Shown: one piece after another, positions 21,495-34,300 of the stretch
Layout of the letters: every line of letters begins with the position of its first letter
Position numbering within the stretch: the first letter of the stretch is position 1
Assembly (NCBI GenBank): GCA_012931725.1
Contig: CM022945.1
Coordinates: 153,798,766-153,862,765 of the forward strand
Source: Litsea cubeba
Lineage: Eukaryota; Streptophyta; Magnoliopsida; Laurales; Lauraceae
Reading direction: 5' to 3'
DNA length: 64,000 bases
Notes under the pieces: model-generated
Databases searched by the model: none
Seen by the model: only the letters and a program-made list of their open reading frames with translations
Told to the model about the DNA's origin: nothing
Program-made: the position numbers and the translations under genes

Positions 21495-22510
21495 TGTTGA
21501 CACCAAAAATGTCACTTTGCCTCTTCAAGATCCAAAAGAGCTACATGAAATCGCAACCTGCCATGAATAGGCAATGCTACTTCCAAAAAATCAAACCTTG
21601 TCAAAATCAAACAAAAACTGCAAGATCCTTCAAGACAGCCAAAAGAGGAGTACACAAGAAGTTTCAGGCCATTTCAAAATCATTTGGCCTAACTTCGCTT
21701 CTCCGGCAGCTGAAAAGGAGCTCCCGGCGGCAAAAGCATCGAAGACACCAAGTCTTCGATCAGAGCCGATCGATGGTCTCAAAATACATCCAAAAGGCTC
21801 CACGTCAAGTTCCGAGTCAAACCGACAACGTTTGACCCTACAACAACCCTCGAACAGCTAAATCAAGCCTCTCAGCGGAAAGAACCACCGAGGCCATCAC
21901 TCATCAGATAGAGCACATGGACGGCTTCAAAATGCTTACAAAGGGCTACACGTCAAATTTCAGGTCATTTCGACAACATTTGACCATACTTTGACGCTCG
22001 GAAGCCAAATCAGGCCTCTTGGCGGCGAAGCTCCCCGGGACCATGGTTTCCAAGACAGAGCCTATAGATCATCATAAAATTACTCCAATAGGTTTCCTAT
22101 CAAATTTCAAGTCAATCGGACATCGGTTGACCGCACATCAAACCGCGACATCTTCATCGCGACAAAAGCAAGTCTACTGGTGATAGGGCCCCAAACGGCT
22201 TCAAAACTCAAACAAAAGCCCATGGTTGGTCTTATTTATTGCTCAGTGGGCTTCACCCCAAATTTTAGGTCATTCCGACATCGTTTGACCCAGTTTCGGC
22301 TTCTGACGGAAAATCGGCAGCTCTGCGCGACAAAGTCATCGACTTTCTCAGAAAATTGGAAACTTTGCAATCCAAAATGCAAGGATTCTCATCAAGTTTT
22401 CTACAGGGAAATTAGGCCAATAAATGATAAAAAATGTCAAGGAAAAATACAGAAGAAAAAAGAATAAAAAAATAGCAAAAACACGGGACAAAAGGGGGAA
22501 AACCCCCCCT

Positions 22511-22534
22511 AGGGTCGCAGGCCCCTGCGACCCT
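22511..22534. repeat. Hairpin in LTR U3 conserved in three LTRs
   Basis: Arms AGGGTCGCAGG and CCTGCGACCCT with a 2-base loop. The same structure is at 19995-20018 and 43552-43575, where the loop region reads ACC instead of GCC. It lies about 700 bp upstream of the TATA box. Confidence 0.7.
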
Positions 22535-23234
22535 GGCCCAGGGTCGCCGGTGACCCTGGCGCCCGGGATCGCCGGGAGGGCCCCGGAAACCCCGTTTTTT
22601 CGCCGTTTTTCCCCGATTCGAAGCATCTGGCCTCTTATATTTTCTAAAATTCATACTTTTGAGACACCAAATCCTCTGACATCCATCAAAAACACGGGTG
22701 AATCACAAAGAGTATCGAAATCAACATTGATCCCCAACTGGTCAACAAAAAAAAAGTGTGCTTTCTACCCGACCGATCGAGAAATCGACGGGACAGATGG
22801 CACCGACCCGCTGTTGGCAACCAACACCTGAAGTTACATGGTCATCCGATGTCGATCTACATGAAGATCCATCGATCACCATTGCCAGAAGAATCCCAAA
22901 AGATGCGGCACGGCCCGCGACTCTTCAACTGCTCGGCGACCACTTAATGCGATTAAATGACTAGCTTTATTACAGTCATTAATCCGTTTCTTTGGACGGC
23001 CCAATCAGAAGCAAGCATCCGGGAGTTACAAGTAAAGAGATTCATGGCATTTAACCCATGAAACTCCTCCCATCATGGCGATTAAAGGCGATTAAATGCC
23101 CTTAATCTCCTCCGGCCAATCAAAAGCCAAGAAAAAGGAGTTACAAAATAAAGAATTCAATCTTGTAACTCCTCCTTTTATGTAGCTTTATGACAATTAA
23201 GGCTCATAAACCCTCCTAAATGGCTACCTAAAAG

Positions 23235-23244
23235 CCTATAAATA
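23235..23244 (+). promoter_or_regulatory. LTR TATA box of element 2 (5' LTR)
   Basis: CCTATAAATA in the same context as in the other LTRs; the driver of full-length element RNA. Confidence 0.65.
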
Positions 23245-24109
23245 GGAGAGCTCTCCAAGAGAAAAGAGGACACAGACAAGAGAGGGACAGTAGAGAAAAC
23301 AAACAACAGACTGCAGAAAATCCGGAAACTCAGGCAGAAAAAGGCATCAAAAAGAGAAAACTCTGCGGAAATCCTACACCGACCACCGCTACAAGGTGAC
23401 AAAAGTCCCTTGGGGGGTAACACCCCCCCCCCCAAGGTCCTTGCCTTCTCCTTCTGCCTCCAACGGCTTAGACGTGGCTTTTCAGCCCGTCTACTTAGTT
23501 TTTTATTGGACATAGGACCTCCTCTTGGTCTTTGTCCTCTAAAAACCTGAGGTTATAGCCAAGCCAAGCGAATCAATAGCATCCTCTGTTCTCATCTGCT
23601 TGGATGATGGCGAAGTCCACATATGGCTTGCGACCGTCAATCTGAACGGGTCCCCCACAATCTCCTGAGAAGTTAGATCCTCCTTTTCTTGCTTTTCATT
23701 GTAGTTTGTATTTTTTTAAAAGAGACAAAAATCACAACTCTTGTCTTTCATTATTGACAAGAATTCTAAATCGGCTATAAACGCCAAAAATCAGCTATAA
23801 ACGCCAAAATCGGCTATAAATGCCAAAAAATCGCCTTTCACGGCAAACCAAGAAAATGTCTCTTTTTTTAAATATATGTGCAATGGAAAACTTGAAAGAA
23901 GTTGATTTCCATTTGACTTGCGAAGGTTGATCTCCGGATCACCACTTGTAATTCCAGGTAGAAATAGAAAATCTGGCACACCCACACAAAGAAATGTTGA
24001 TGCGCGCTTCTGCCCCCCCTCCGATTACAAAAGGGTCGGACCCAAACGGACTCCCATGTCCGCCGGCCTCGGTAGAACCGAGCGAGCAGAATGCGCCGGT
24101 CCATCAAGC

Positions 24110-24128
24110 TGGCACACCCGGTGGGACT
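24110..24128 (+). other. Primer binding site of element 2
   Basis: TGGCACACCCGGTGGGACT starts three bases after the LTR end and begins with TGG, the complement of a tRNA CCA tail. The tRNA identity was not determined. Element 1 has the same site with one extra base at 45159. Confidence 0.7.
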
Positions 24129-26187
24129 CGTTCATTTGAGAACACGATGCTAGAAATGAAATATTTGCATATCATATCTATTGCTCTATGCTTAAACTTC
24201 TTTTCTTGATTCCTTGGCTACCTTCTATTTGGTGGCCTATGTTGGATCCGCATCTAAAAAAAATGAGATGAGATTTTTTTGAAATTTCTAATTCTTTGAA
24301 TTTATTTCCACTTTCTCTTTTCAAAAAAAAAATCAGAGTTTTCATTTTGGATTCAAAATTGAGAAACATTGATCCTTTCCTATCGTTCATCGTGCTTGCA
24401 GAAATGTTGAGCCTGTTCGACTAAGGTTTTGGGCCATCGTTTCTCTTCGATGAGTTCATTAAAGAAAAAATAAATAAATAATTAGATTTCTCATTTTGGA
24501 TTCATAATTGAGAAACCTTGATCCTTTCCTATCGTTCATCGTGCTTGCAGAAATGTTGAGCCTGTTCGACTAAGGTTTTGGGCCATCGTTTCTCTTTGAT
24601 GAGTTCATTAAAGATCTAAAAATAAAAAAATAAAAAAAACCAAAAAATTAGATTTCTCAGTTTGAATTCAAAATTGAGAAACCTTGATCCTTTCCTATCG
24701 TTCATCATGCTTGCAGAAATGTTGAGCCTGTTCGACTAAGGTTTTGGGCCATCGTTTCTCTTCGATGAGTTCATTAAAGATCTAAAAATAAAAAATAAAA
24801 AAAATTAGATTTCTCGGTTTGAATTCAAAATTGAGAAACCTTGATCCTTTCCTATCGTTCATCGTGCTTGCAGAAATGTTGAGCCTGTTCGACTAAGGTT
24901 TTGGGCCATCGTTTCTCTTCGATGAGTTCATTAAAGATCTAAAAATAAAAAATAAAAAAACAAAAAATTAGATTTCTCGGTTTGAATTCAAAATTGAGAA
25001 ACCTTGATCATTTCCTATCGTTCATCGTGCTTGCAGAAATGTTGAGCCTGTTTGACTAAGGTTTTGCGCCATCGTTTCTCTTCGATGAGTTCATTAAAAA
25101 TCTAAAAAATATATATATAAAACAAAAAAAAAGACATAGACCACTAAGGTTAAACCAACTGCGTTATTTGATCATGGTTGATTCAAGAAAAGCCTTGTCC
25201 AGAGTGTGGAGACAGCTTGACTGTTCTAGGCAAGGGTCCTCCAAACGGGTTCATTAAGTAATCCTACCCTTACCGGGGGGCAATTCTATCAATCGAGATT
25301 TCATAAGACTGGGTTAGGAGGCCTATGTATACTCTCTCGTCTTTTAAATAATTTTTTTTCAAAAAATAAAATTTTTAAAAATAAAAATTTTAAAATAAAA
25401 AATAAAAAAAAATTCAAAAAATAAATCTTAAAAAACATAATTAAATAAAAAAATAAAAAAATGAGTTTTTAAAAAAAATCTTCAAAAAAAAAAAAAAACT
25501 TCCGTCATTTTGGATTTAGATTGGAGAAATCTTGGTCTTCTCCTTTCTGAGCACTGGCGCTCGCGGAAATCGCTGAGCCCGTGTTCGGATTGGAGTGCCT
25601 TTTGCTCTCTTTGATGAACCCGATATTGGCCTTTCAAAAAAAAAAAAAAAAAAACTCGTCATTTTTTGATTCAGATCCGAGAAATTATGGTTCATTTCTT
25701 TCAGAGCACTAGCGCTCGCGGAAATCGCTGAGCCCGTGTTTAGATCGAAATACCATCTGCTCTCTTTGATGAATCCAATCTTGACCTTTCAAAACAGAGA
25801 ATCTCATCTCATAGATGCGGTCTCCAAACATTTGTGTCTATAGTACTAGTACGCCCTTTCAGGGTCTACTGTATTCGCGACCGGCACATTTGTAACTCCA
25901 ACTTTATATTATTCTTACCTCGAGCAAGCACTGCTTCTCGATAAGTCGAATTTAAGTTCACAATTGCTTCTAGCAGTCACTAGGACACTCATTCTGGGCT
26001 TACCATACCTGCGATCAGAACAATTGTACCCTCTATGGCGTTTTGCCTTCTTCATATTGCTTGGGTCATCTCCCTCGAGCGATTTAAAAAGACAAAACCA
26101 TAGAATTTCCCATTTATGATCATTATATTCTTGTGATTATTAATGGATGTGGTCTTGTTTCAGAAATTTTTTTTGAAAAAACTAACA
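24129..26187 (+). repeat. Leader of element 2 with tandem repeats
   Basis: Five units of 149-165 bp start at about 24361, 24510, 24675, 24833 and 24996, each with GAGAAACCTTGATCC, TTGCAGAAATGTTGAGCC and CTTCGATGAGTTCATTAAA. A single-copy segment (25137-25345), an A-rich stretch and two diverged related units (about 25500-25645 and 25655-25800) follow. At 26158-26163 GTTTCAG, with an upstream TTAAT, looks like a splice acceptor 24 bases before the gag ATG. No coding sequence is seen. Confidence 0.8.
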
Positions 26188-28727
26188 ATGGCAGCATCGC
26201 TTACCATTACTTTCGATGAGAGTAAGCAACAACTCATGCTTCAACAGAAGCAAACCACGCGCAGCTACAAGCACCCCATCAGCTGCCAAAGCGTCAACTC
26301 CCTCGGCAACTCTCTGAGCTTCGGGTCGACCTCGACTCCCTGACTATTGTCTTTGGGACGCTGGGACCATTCCCACTTCCTGAGGAACAAACTGCTCCTT
26401 CCAAGAAGCGGAAACTCGCCTCTCAACATATCACTATCGTGACAACAAAGGCGAGCACCAGAAGGCCCGAAACCCATGGCAGCCCCACGAAGCTTCAACC
26501 CTCAAATGACCAGGTCTATCCCAAGACTTGGTCCCCAAGACCTTCACCAAAACAAAGAAGGTCCCAAACATCCACCAAGCCAGCATTCCTGGCCCCACTC
26601 AAGGAGAACCAGTTCTACCCTCTTGCCTATATGAAAGAGGAGAGGCCCATCTCCAATCTGACTCTCAAGTCAACCCAGCATGAGCCGGCTTGTTCCTACA
26701 AGCCCAAAATCAAGTCATGCATCACAAGGCTTCCGCAAGCACCTGCTAAGGCCTACAAACCTGCAGTTCGACACTTCATCTCTACAGGGGCCGAACTTGA
26801 AAATTTTAAAGCTTCGCTGCAACAGGCGAAGGATAGGGTTCGCATCCTGTCCTTGCCCAGCTACAAAGAAGACAGGCTTGGCTGTTGCGCCCGGGGGTTC
26901 ACATCCTTCATCATCAAAGCCCAGCCAAAGCTTACCAAAGCCCAAATTGCTCGTCGTATATGCCGCCGTGCGTTGTATTGGCAAAAGAGACTAGAGAAGC
27001 AAAGGACCCAGCCTCCTGCACTTCAAGTCTCTCCCAAATGGGTCGAAAAAGAAAGACCCAACCAAGTTGCTGCCGTCCATATGGTTGGAAAAACCAGAAG
27101 GCGCCAAAAGTCAGCAACAAAAATCCATGTCCGATGTCAGATGACACGCGGCGTCTCCAGGACAAGAAGACATTCAGAAGAATCCCCTGCTCCTTCAAGC
27201 AAAGGACGGCAGAGTGATCCTTCCTCAAGCTCTTCTTCAAAAAGAATGAGCCCCAGCTCAGTCACCAGGACAGTTTATTCGTTCGAATCACAAAGGATGA
27301 ACGTCTTGGCTACAAATTCTGAGCCACCACCCCGCAATCCACCTCAAGATGATGCGATCACCCGCATCCAGCAGTTGGAACAAGGCCAACAGAGGATTGA
27401 AACTCTGATGGAAAACCTTCTCCTCGCCTTCCAAAATTAGGCGAACAATGAACCTCCTCCGAATCATCAAGACGATGAGGTAAATGGAAAAGAAAATGAG
27501 TCACGCGCCCTTACCAAAAAGGACGTAGACAGTATCCTCGCCAAAGCAAAAGAAGAGGATATACTCAAGGAGCATGGGATCAAGCCACCATATCCCTTAT
27601 GGATGGACTCGGTCCCATTCCCCACAAAATTCAAGCATCCTACTCTCCAAACATATACAGGGAAAGGATCAGCCAGACAGCACGTCATCCACTTCAAGAT
27701 CCTGACGGGAGCTATCGTGGATCAAGATGCACTCAAGATCCGCCTCTTTGCAAGTACCCTAAAAGGTACAGCCTTTGATTGGTACTCCACTCTGCCGGAG
27801 GACTCCATCCAAAACTGGGCCATGCGAGAGACACGCTTCCTGACTCACTTCAAAGGTGAGGATCATCCCGTTACTATGGCTCAGTTGTGCAGCCTAAAAC
27901 AGGGGGAGAATGAGTCAACATATGACTTCATTCACAAGTGGAAAGCAATGGCATACAAATGCTCTGATGTATTGCCACAAGTGCCGCTAGTCGACATCTG
28001 CCGAAACAACAAGAGAGCCAGAATCCGCTCCATGATCATTGGCAACAAATCAAAAACCCTGGGAGAACTCCTAGAAGCTTCCATGGAAGCTGAAACGGTG
28101 ATTAAAGACCTCAACAGTCAGAAATCATCAAGAAAAGAGCCAACCGCCATTGCAACCTCTAAACCAAAGAAGAAAGAGGTCCTCAATGTGCAAACCAAGT
28201 CAGCTCCTCAGCCACCAAAGAAAGCTGAAAACAAAGCTGCTGGTAAGAGACCTGAACTCTCTGATGCCTTCAAAGAACGAGTAGAGAAGAAATACCCGTT
28301 TGATGAAGATGTTGATGAAATCTTCGGGGCTCTTGTGGCAAACGGCAAGCTCACCTTGCCTGAACTAAAAAGATCGGGTGATGTTGGCAAAACCAACGAT
28401 CCTCAGTACTGTCCATACCACCAGATGATCTCACATCCTCTCAATCAATGCTTCGTTGTGAGGGAGAAAATAAACGAGATGTGGAAAAACGGAGTCATCA
28501 CCTTTGACAAAAACTATGGGTCTGCCTCCGTCAACATGGTGACATGTGGACAAACATCAAAATCATCGAAGAAGAAGATCACTACTTCCTTCAAGGTGAT
28601 AAACTCAATTCAAGCGTCCGAAGAACTGGTTCCTTGCCCGACACCAGACGGACAACCTATATGGGTACATCCCGATCTCCTGGATGATGAAAATTGGGAG
28701 GTCGTGAAAACAAAGCCAACAGCTTAA
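26188..28727 (+). pseudogene. gag of element 2 (broken)
   Basis: Capsid precursor of about 846 codons, starting MAASLTITFDE (the ATG follows a splice-acceptor-like site and is shared with element 1). The first third is basic and Ser/Pro-rich. The retrotransposon gag domain lies around 27700-28000 (AFDWYSTLPEDSI, FIHKWKAMAYKC). A CHHC knuckle variant, CPYHQMISHPLNQC, is near 28400. It ends at TAA 28725-28727, a stop shared with element 1 and so probably original. Lesions: a one-base loss near 26341 and a CAG-to-TAG stop at 27438. The product would form the virus-like particle that packages element RNA. Confidence 0.85.
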
Positions 28728-31325
28728 CAGCGAAGGCAGGCTAGGAAACATCTCCTCAAGCTTAAACGGCAAGAGAAGACCCAGCCAAAATAAGAAGTCA
28801 AAGAAAAGGCAGAGGCTTCATCTACTGCTTCACTGGTGGCAACAAAAACATCCCTTCCAGAGACTTTAAAGGGGGTAAGGAAATTCACTCTCGGTGATTT
28901 CATGCCACCTCAATTCAAAGAAGCCACGCAGGAGGCATCATACTCTTGCAATTCGGTAGTTGGATTCTCCATTGATAGATACGAGTCCAGCGACACCGAT
29001 GATGGATTCGAATCCAACTACACCGACGAGTGGGAGGAATCCCTTGAAACAGGAGAATATCTCTCCGATGAAGAATGGGTTCCTGAGACTCATCTTATGC
29101 CAGTAATCTGGTATAACCCCCTACAGCCACAAGGATCCTGGTCTGATGATGAAGAAGACCAAGAGGCTGTACAAGAAAATGCTGCTGACCCAGCACCTCT
29201 CATTGCTCCAGTGGAAATCAACAATGTTGAGCCACAAAGAGATGATGAAGAAGAAGATTTGGCTCCCATGCCTGATCTTGAAGAATATGTAAGGATCTTG
29301 CTGCATCTCGCTCTAGAACAAGAGCAAGACCGCGTCAACAAGCCTCCTCGCAATCCAGAGCCTAAAGTCCATGAAGACCATCAGGTACATCCTCCCTTAA
29401 CTCTTGAAAATGGAGAAAATTGCTAGATAGACGATCCTCTTACATCCGAGGATGAGTCTGACTCCGATCAAGCAACGTCTCCCGTCAGAGCTTCCTGTAA
29501 TGTAATAATTCAGGATTATAGCTCTTCCAAAGCATCGTCTGATGAGAGCATTTACACTCCGGCGACGCCTAGCAATGTATCTTCTGGAGCCACCTAGTCT
29601 CACGTGACTTTCACTGAGATGACACCCTCTCAGGTTTCTTCTCCGGAGACTGTGACTTCAAAGTTCACACCCTTCCTGGCTAAAGAATTCGCAGCTATTG
29701 ATGCTTGGGACGATGAATTGGTCAATGAAGAAGAAAGGTTGCTGGATGTTGTTCAGGACTTGTTCCCGGAAAATGCTCCGTGCAACACAATCACTGAGGA
29801 TGGCAACTCCGCTGCTGATACATCCTCAGCAAATGAAAAATGACAGCCTCTTGATCCTGAAGACAATCTTCCAAACGAAGACCCTTCTCAAGAAGCTCTC
29901 GAAGTTGGTAGAGGCACCCGCCTTGGCCGGGACTACCACAAAAATTACAACCAATCTTCCTTTACATATGTAAGTCCTTCGGGAAAAGATGTTGTAAGCG
30001 CCCCTAGTGGCAACAATGATGAACATGCAGGCCCTAAGGAGGCTTTCAAGTATGACTTGATTGAACACTTCAAGCACATACCTGCACGTCTGCACATCCT
30101 AGATTTGTTGCGAATGTCTCCACACACTCGTGATAATCTCATTTCAGAATTACAAAAGCTGAATGAGGATGTCGACAAACATGCCCCACAAGTCCTCCAA
30201 ATTGAAATGGATTACCGGGTCAAAAACTCAGAAGCTTCCTCAAAGGGAGAAAAGAAGAAAACTGAGAGATCATGCATTGAATGCCTCTCGGTTAAAAAAG
30301 CAGCCAGTGCAACCATCGCCTTCACAAAGGACGACCTCCTACTTCGCGAAACAAGGCATAACCGACCCCTATACTTCACAGGGTACATCAAGGAAATGCC
30401 TATGCACAGAGTTCAGATCAACCCAGGTTCTGTACTCAACCTCATCTCCACTTCGGCTCTCGAAGAGTTGGGCATCCCACCCAGCAAGCTGAGCCACACA
30501 TCTGTATCTATCTTTGGATACGATGGGAGTACTCAAAGGCCTATCGGCAAAATCAGGTTCAAGTTGCAGATCGGTGATCTTATTTCTGAGGTCACTGTGT
30601 GCGCAATAAAAACCCCTTCATGCTACAACATCCTTCTCGGACGCCCTTAGATCCACAAGAATGGTGTTGTCCCTTCAACTCTACATCAATGCATCAAGTT
30701 TGTTGGCGATGATGGCATGATACATCGAGTCTTTGTGGACAGAAAAACCTTCAAAGGTAAAGAAGTCCACTTTGCAGACTCACAAATGTATGAAGGTGAA
30801 AACGAAGAAGAGGAAGCACACAGCACCCTTTGCAAAAATCTCTAAAAAGATAAAGGCGAGGCCCCTCAACAATTACCGGAAGAAAACAAACCATCCGATA
30901 AATCCGAAGAGAGCATTCAAACTCCCTTCATCATCTCCCTCAAACCATCAAAGCCTTTGGTCATCACAACTAAAGTGAAGAAGGCAAAGCAAAAGCCTGG
31001 GGGAAATTTTGTTGTCTATTTCGTGTTTATCATGCAAGACACGGATTCGGATTCAGAGCCAAAAGACGACACATCGTCAAGCCAAGCTGACACGCAGCAA
31101 GTTCAGCCTGCTCTTACTCCAATGGAGACAACTTCTGACATAAAAGATCCTACGTCAGCTTCCTTCATTATTACAGCAACTTCAGCAAAGGAAAAACCGA
31201 TCTTCTTCCATAGATCGGATGCTTCTTCATTAATCTCCATGCTTGAACCTTTCCAAAATGAAGGTATGCCTCAACTATCCTTATATAGTTCTGTGGCACA
31301 AGCTATTATGAAGAAAATGGGCTAT
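28728..31325 (+). pseudogene. Acidic linker, aspartic protease and spacer of element 2 (broken)
   Basis: In the gag frame. From about 28836 an acidic low-complexity part (many D/E/S, e.g. SDTDDGF, SDDEEDQE) runs to about 29930 and is absent from element 1. A protease-type region follows (about 30057-30660). The catalytic motif reads INPGSVLNLIS; element 1 keeps DPGSA, so the catalytic Asp codon (30420-30422) is changed to Asn here. Stops: 29424, 29598, 29841, 30648 (TGG to TAG) and about 30843. Next is a Lys/Ser-rich spacer (KPLVITTKVKKAKQKPGG) leading to the pol part. A -1 shift lies near 31326. The enzyme would cleave Gag and Pol during particle maturation. Confidence 0.75.
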
Positions 31326-34300
31326 ACACTCAAAACCCAGTTGGTTTGGGAGAAGGACGCGGTATTTTCACGCCATTGGGGCCCGTCTTGACCAAAAGCC
31401 AGCTGAAAGATTGGAGACTCTACGGCTATGTAGAAAAGTATTCACACGGGTTAGGGTATGATCCCGACACTCCCCTGAGACAGTTGACACAAAGGCTTAA
31501 AAGTCAATATACTGACCAAGCCTCAACATCTCAAGTCCATGAAGACATCGATCTCCCTGGATATCTCTTTGATGAGTCACCAGACAAAGATCCAGGAAGC
31601 TCATCCAATTGGCACGATTTCTCTGAGAATGAAGAGGAGTTGTCCGATGGCACAGACGTATGGTCTTCCGACCCAGAAGGACCCTCATCTCCAAAAGAAG
31701 TAGCCTACTTCAACCCGGTTTCAACAGGCGATTGGGATCATCTCATAGCAAGCCTTGGGAAAATTACCAATCAAGAAGACCCGTGGAAAGGAACAAAACC
31801 TTGGTCTGGAAATGCCCTTGAAGGTTCCGTTGAGCTGGAAGCCTACGAAAATATTGTGGAGGAACCACCTTCGAACCTTCCAACAGAAGATCCTGTTCAA
31901 AAGATAGACTTGGGAACACCAGATAACCCACGTCCTGTATTCATAAGTAAGAATATAAAGGATGATGAGTTACCCGAGTATATCGCCTTTCTTCGTGAGT
32001 TCGTTGATTGCTTTGCATGGTCTTACGCTGAAATGCCTGGCTTAGACCCTAAAATAGTAGTCCACAAACTCAATCTTCAAGAAGACATCAAGCCTGTCAA
32101 GCAAGGCCAAAAAAGATTCCGTCCGGATGTGATGGATAAAATTGAACAAGAAGTTCAAAAACTCAAAAGCGTCGGCTTCATCCGTGAGGAACAACATCCT
32201 GAATGGTTGGCCAACATTGTCCCCGTGATAAAGAAAAACGGGCAGATCAGGGTCTGTATTGACTATAAAGACCTGAATGGCGCATGCCCAAAAGTTGAAT
32301 TTCCGCTCCCCATACCACAGGTAATGATTGATAATATCTGTGGATTCGAGTGAATGACATTCATGGATGGTTTCTCTGGCTACAATCAGATAAAGATGCA
32401 TCCTGAAGATGAAAAACATACATCTTTTCGGACCCCATTTGGCGTGTATTGATACACTGTCATGCCATTTGGTCTGAAAAATGCTGGTGCCACATATCAG
32501 AGGGCTATGATGAAGATATTCTGATATATGCAGCACGAGACGGTTGAATGTTATGTTGATGACCTCGCCGTCAAAAGCAAAAGAAAAGAAGATCATTTCG
32601 AAGACCTTAAATAAGTCTTCCTCCGGCTTCGCAAACACAAACTGCGAATGAATCCTCTGAAATGCTTCTTCGGTGTCTCGTCGGGTAAGTTCCTCGGACT
32701 TTTAGTTCGGAAAGCTGGAATAGAGCTTGACCCCATAAAAGTCAAAGCCATTCTAGAAATGCCCTCTCCAAGAACCTTAAGAGAACTCAAAGGGCTTCAA
32801 AGGAGATTGGCCTACATCAGACGGTTCATCTCCAATCTTTCGGGGAAATGCCGTCCATTCTCCCGGTTGATGAAAAAAGGTGTGAACTTTGTCTGGAATG
32901 CAGACTGTGAAGCTGCTTTCCAAGATATCAAGTCATACCTGACAAAACCTCCAGTGTTGGCCGCTCCTACCACTGGAAAACCATTCATCTTGTACACAAG
33001 AGGCGTTGATCACTCTCTGAGGGCTCTGCTTGCACAATAAAATGATGAAAGAAAAGAAGCTGCTCTATATTACCTCAGCCGCCTGCTAGTAGGTGCAGAG
33101 CATCGCTACTCTCCAGTCGAAAAAGAATGCCTTGCAGTGATGTTCGCCGTACAAAAGCTGCGTCACTACTTGCTTTCCAACACAGTCTACCTAGTCTTGA
33201 GGGTCAACCTCTTGAAGGTCCTTGTCACAAAGGCAGGTTCTCTCAATGTTCGACTGGCAAAATGGTCCATCTTTCTGTCATAATTTGATATCAGGTATGT
33301 AGCACAAAATGCAATCAAAGGGCAAGCTCTAGCGGACTTCCTAGCAGAGCATCCATTGCCTAAAGATTCTCCACTCAAGGATGATCTCCCAGACGAACCA
33401 GTCTGCAATGTGGAGACTTTCTCACAAAGTGCCTCCTGGGACATGTACTTTGACGGTGCAACCAGGACAAATGAAAAACGACAGCTGATCTCGGGAGTTG
33501 GCATCCTCTTTGTTAGCCCCGACAAATACATGATTCCGCACGCTTTCTCGCTACTGGAACCATGCACAAACAATGCAGCTGAATATCAAGCTCTGATCCT
33601 AGGATTGGAACTCGCCATCGAATCCGGTATCACCATGCTGCAAGTCTTTGGAGACTCTCAACTGATCGTCAACCAGATGAATCAGAAATTTGAAGTCAAG
33701 AAGCCTGATCTGCTGCCTTACTACAACAAGGCACAATCGCTTCTGCAAAAGTTTGACATCTACCACATCACCCACATTCGTAGAGATGAAAACATACGTG
33801 CAGATGCCCTGGCTGGACTTGCCGCATCTATGGCAATCCAGGAAAGGGAAAACATGCAAATCACAGTGTGCGAAAGAAGAATCCTTCCTCCTCTTAACAC
33901 ACACCAAGCAGTTGCTGAATGCCACCAAGTGGTTAGAAGTCGGATTTCAATCCTTCAAACTTCAATCGGCGACTGGAGGGATACGTTCATTGATTACATT
34001 ATGTTCGGAATCCTACCTGAAGATCCAAAAGAACGGGTAAGCATCCAAAGGCGAACCCCAAGCTTTCATTTGGATATTCCTTCAAAAATCCTTTACAGGA
34101 AATCCTTCAACGGAGTACTTTTAGGCTGCTTGTCACAACAAGAGGCTGAAGAAACACTCAAAGAAGTTCATGCTGGTCTTTGCGGAGCTCATCAGGCTGG
34201 TCCCAAGCTCTATGATCAGATAAAAAGGTTAGGTTATTACTAGCCTACCATGGTAGCTGACGCAATGCAATTTGCTAAGCGCTGCCAACAATGCCAAGTT

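Larger units (their letters stand above)
21495..24106 (+). repeat. 5' LTR of element 2 (2,612 bp)
   Basis: TGTTGACACC...GGTCCATCA. The end is set by the AGC spacer and PBS that follow, and by the matching 3' LTR end before GAACC. It contains a perfect 11-bp-arm hairpin (22511-22534), TATA box at 23235, a G6/C11 inverted run (about 23408-23434) absent from the other LTRs, and CGGCTATAAA repeats at about 23770-23825. Confidence 0.93.

Noticed and set aside
28803..29935. Ogre-type intron spliced out of element 1
   Set aside because: No GT-AG at the element 2 boundaries; the element 1 junction looks like a plain deletion.
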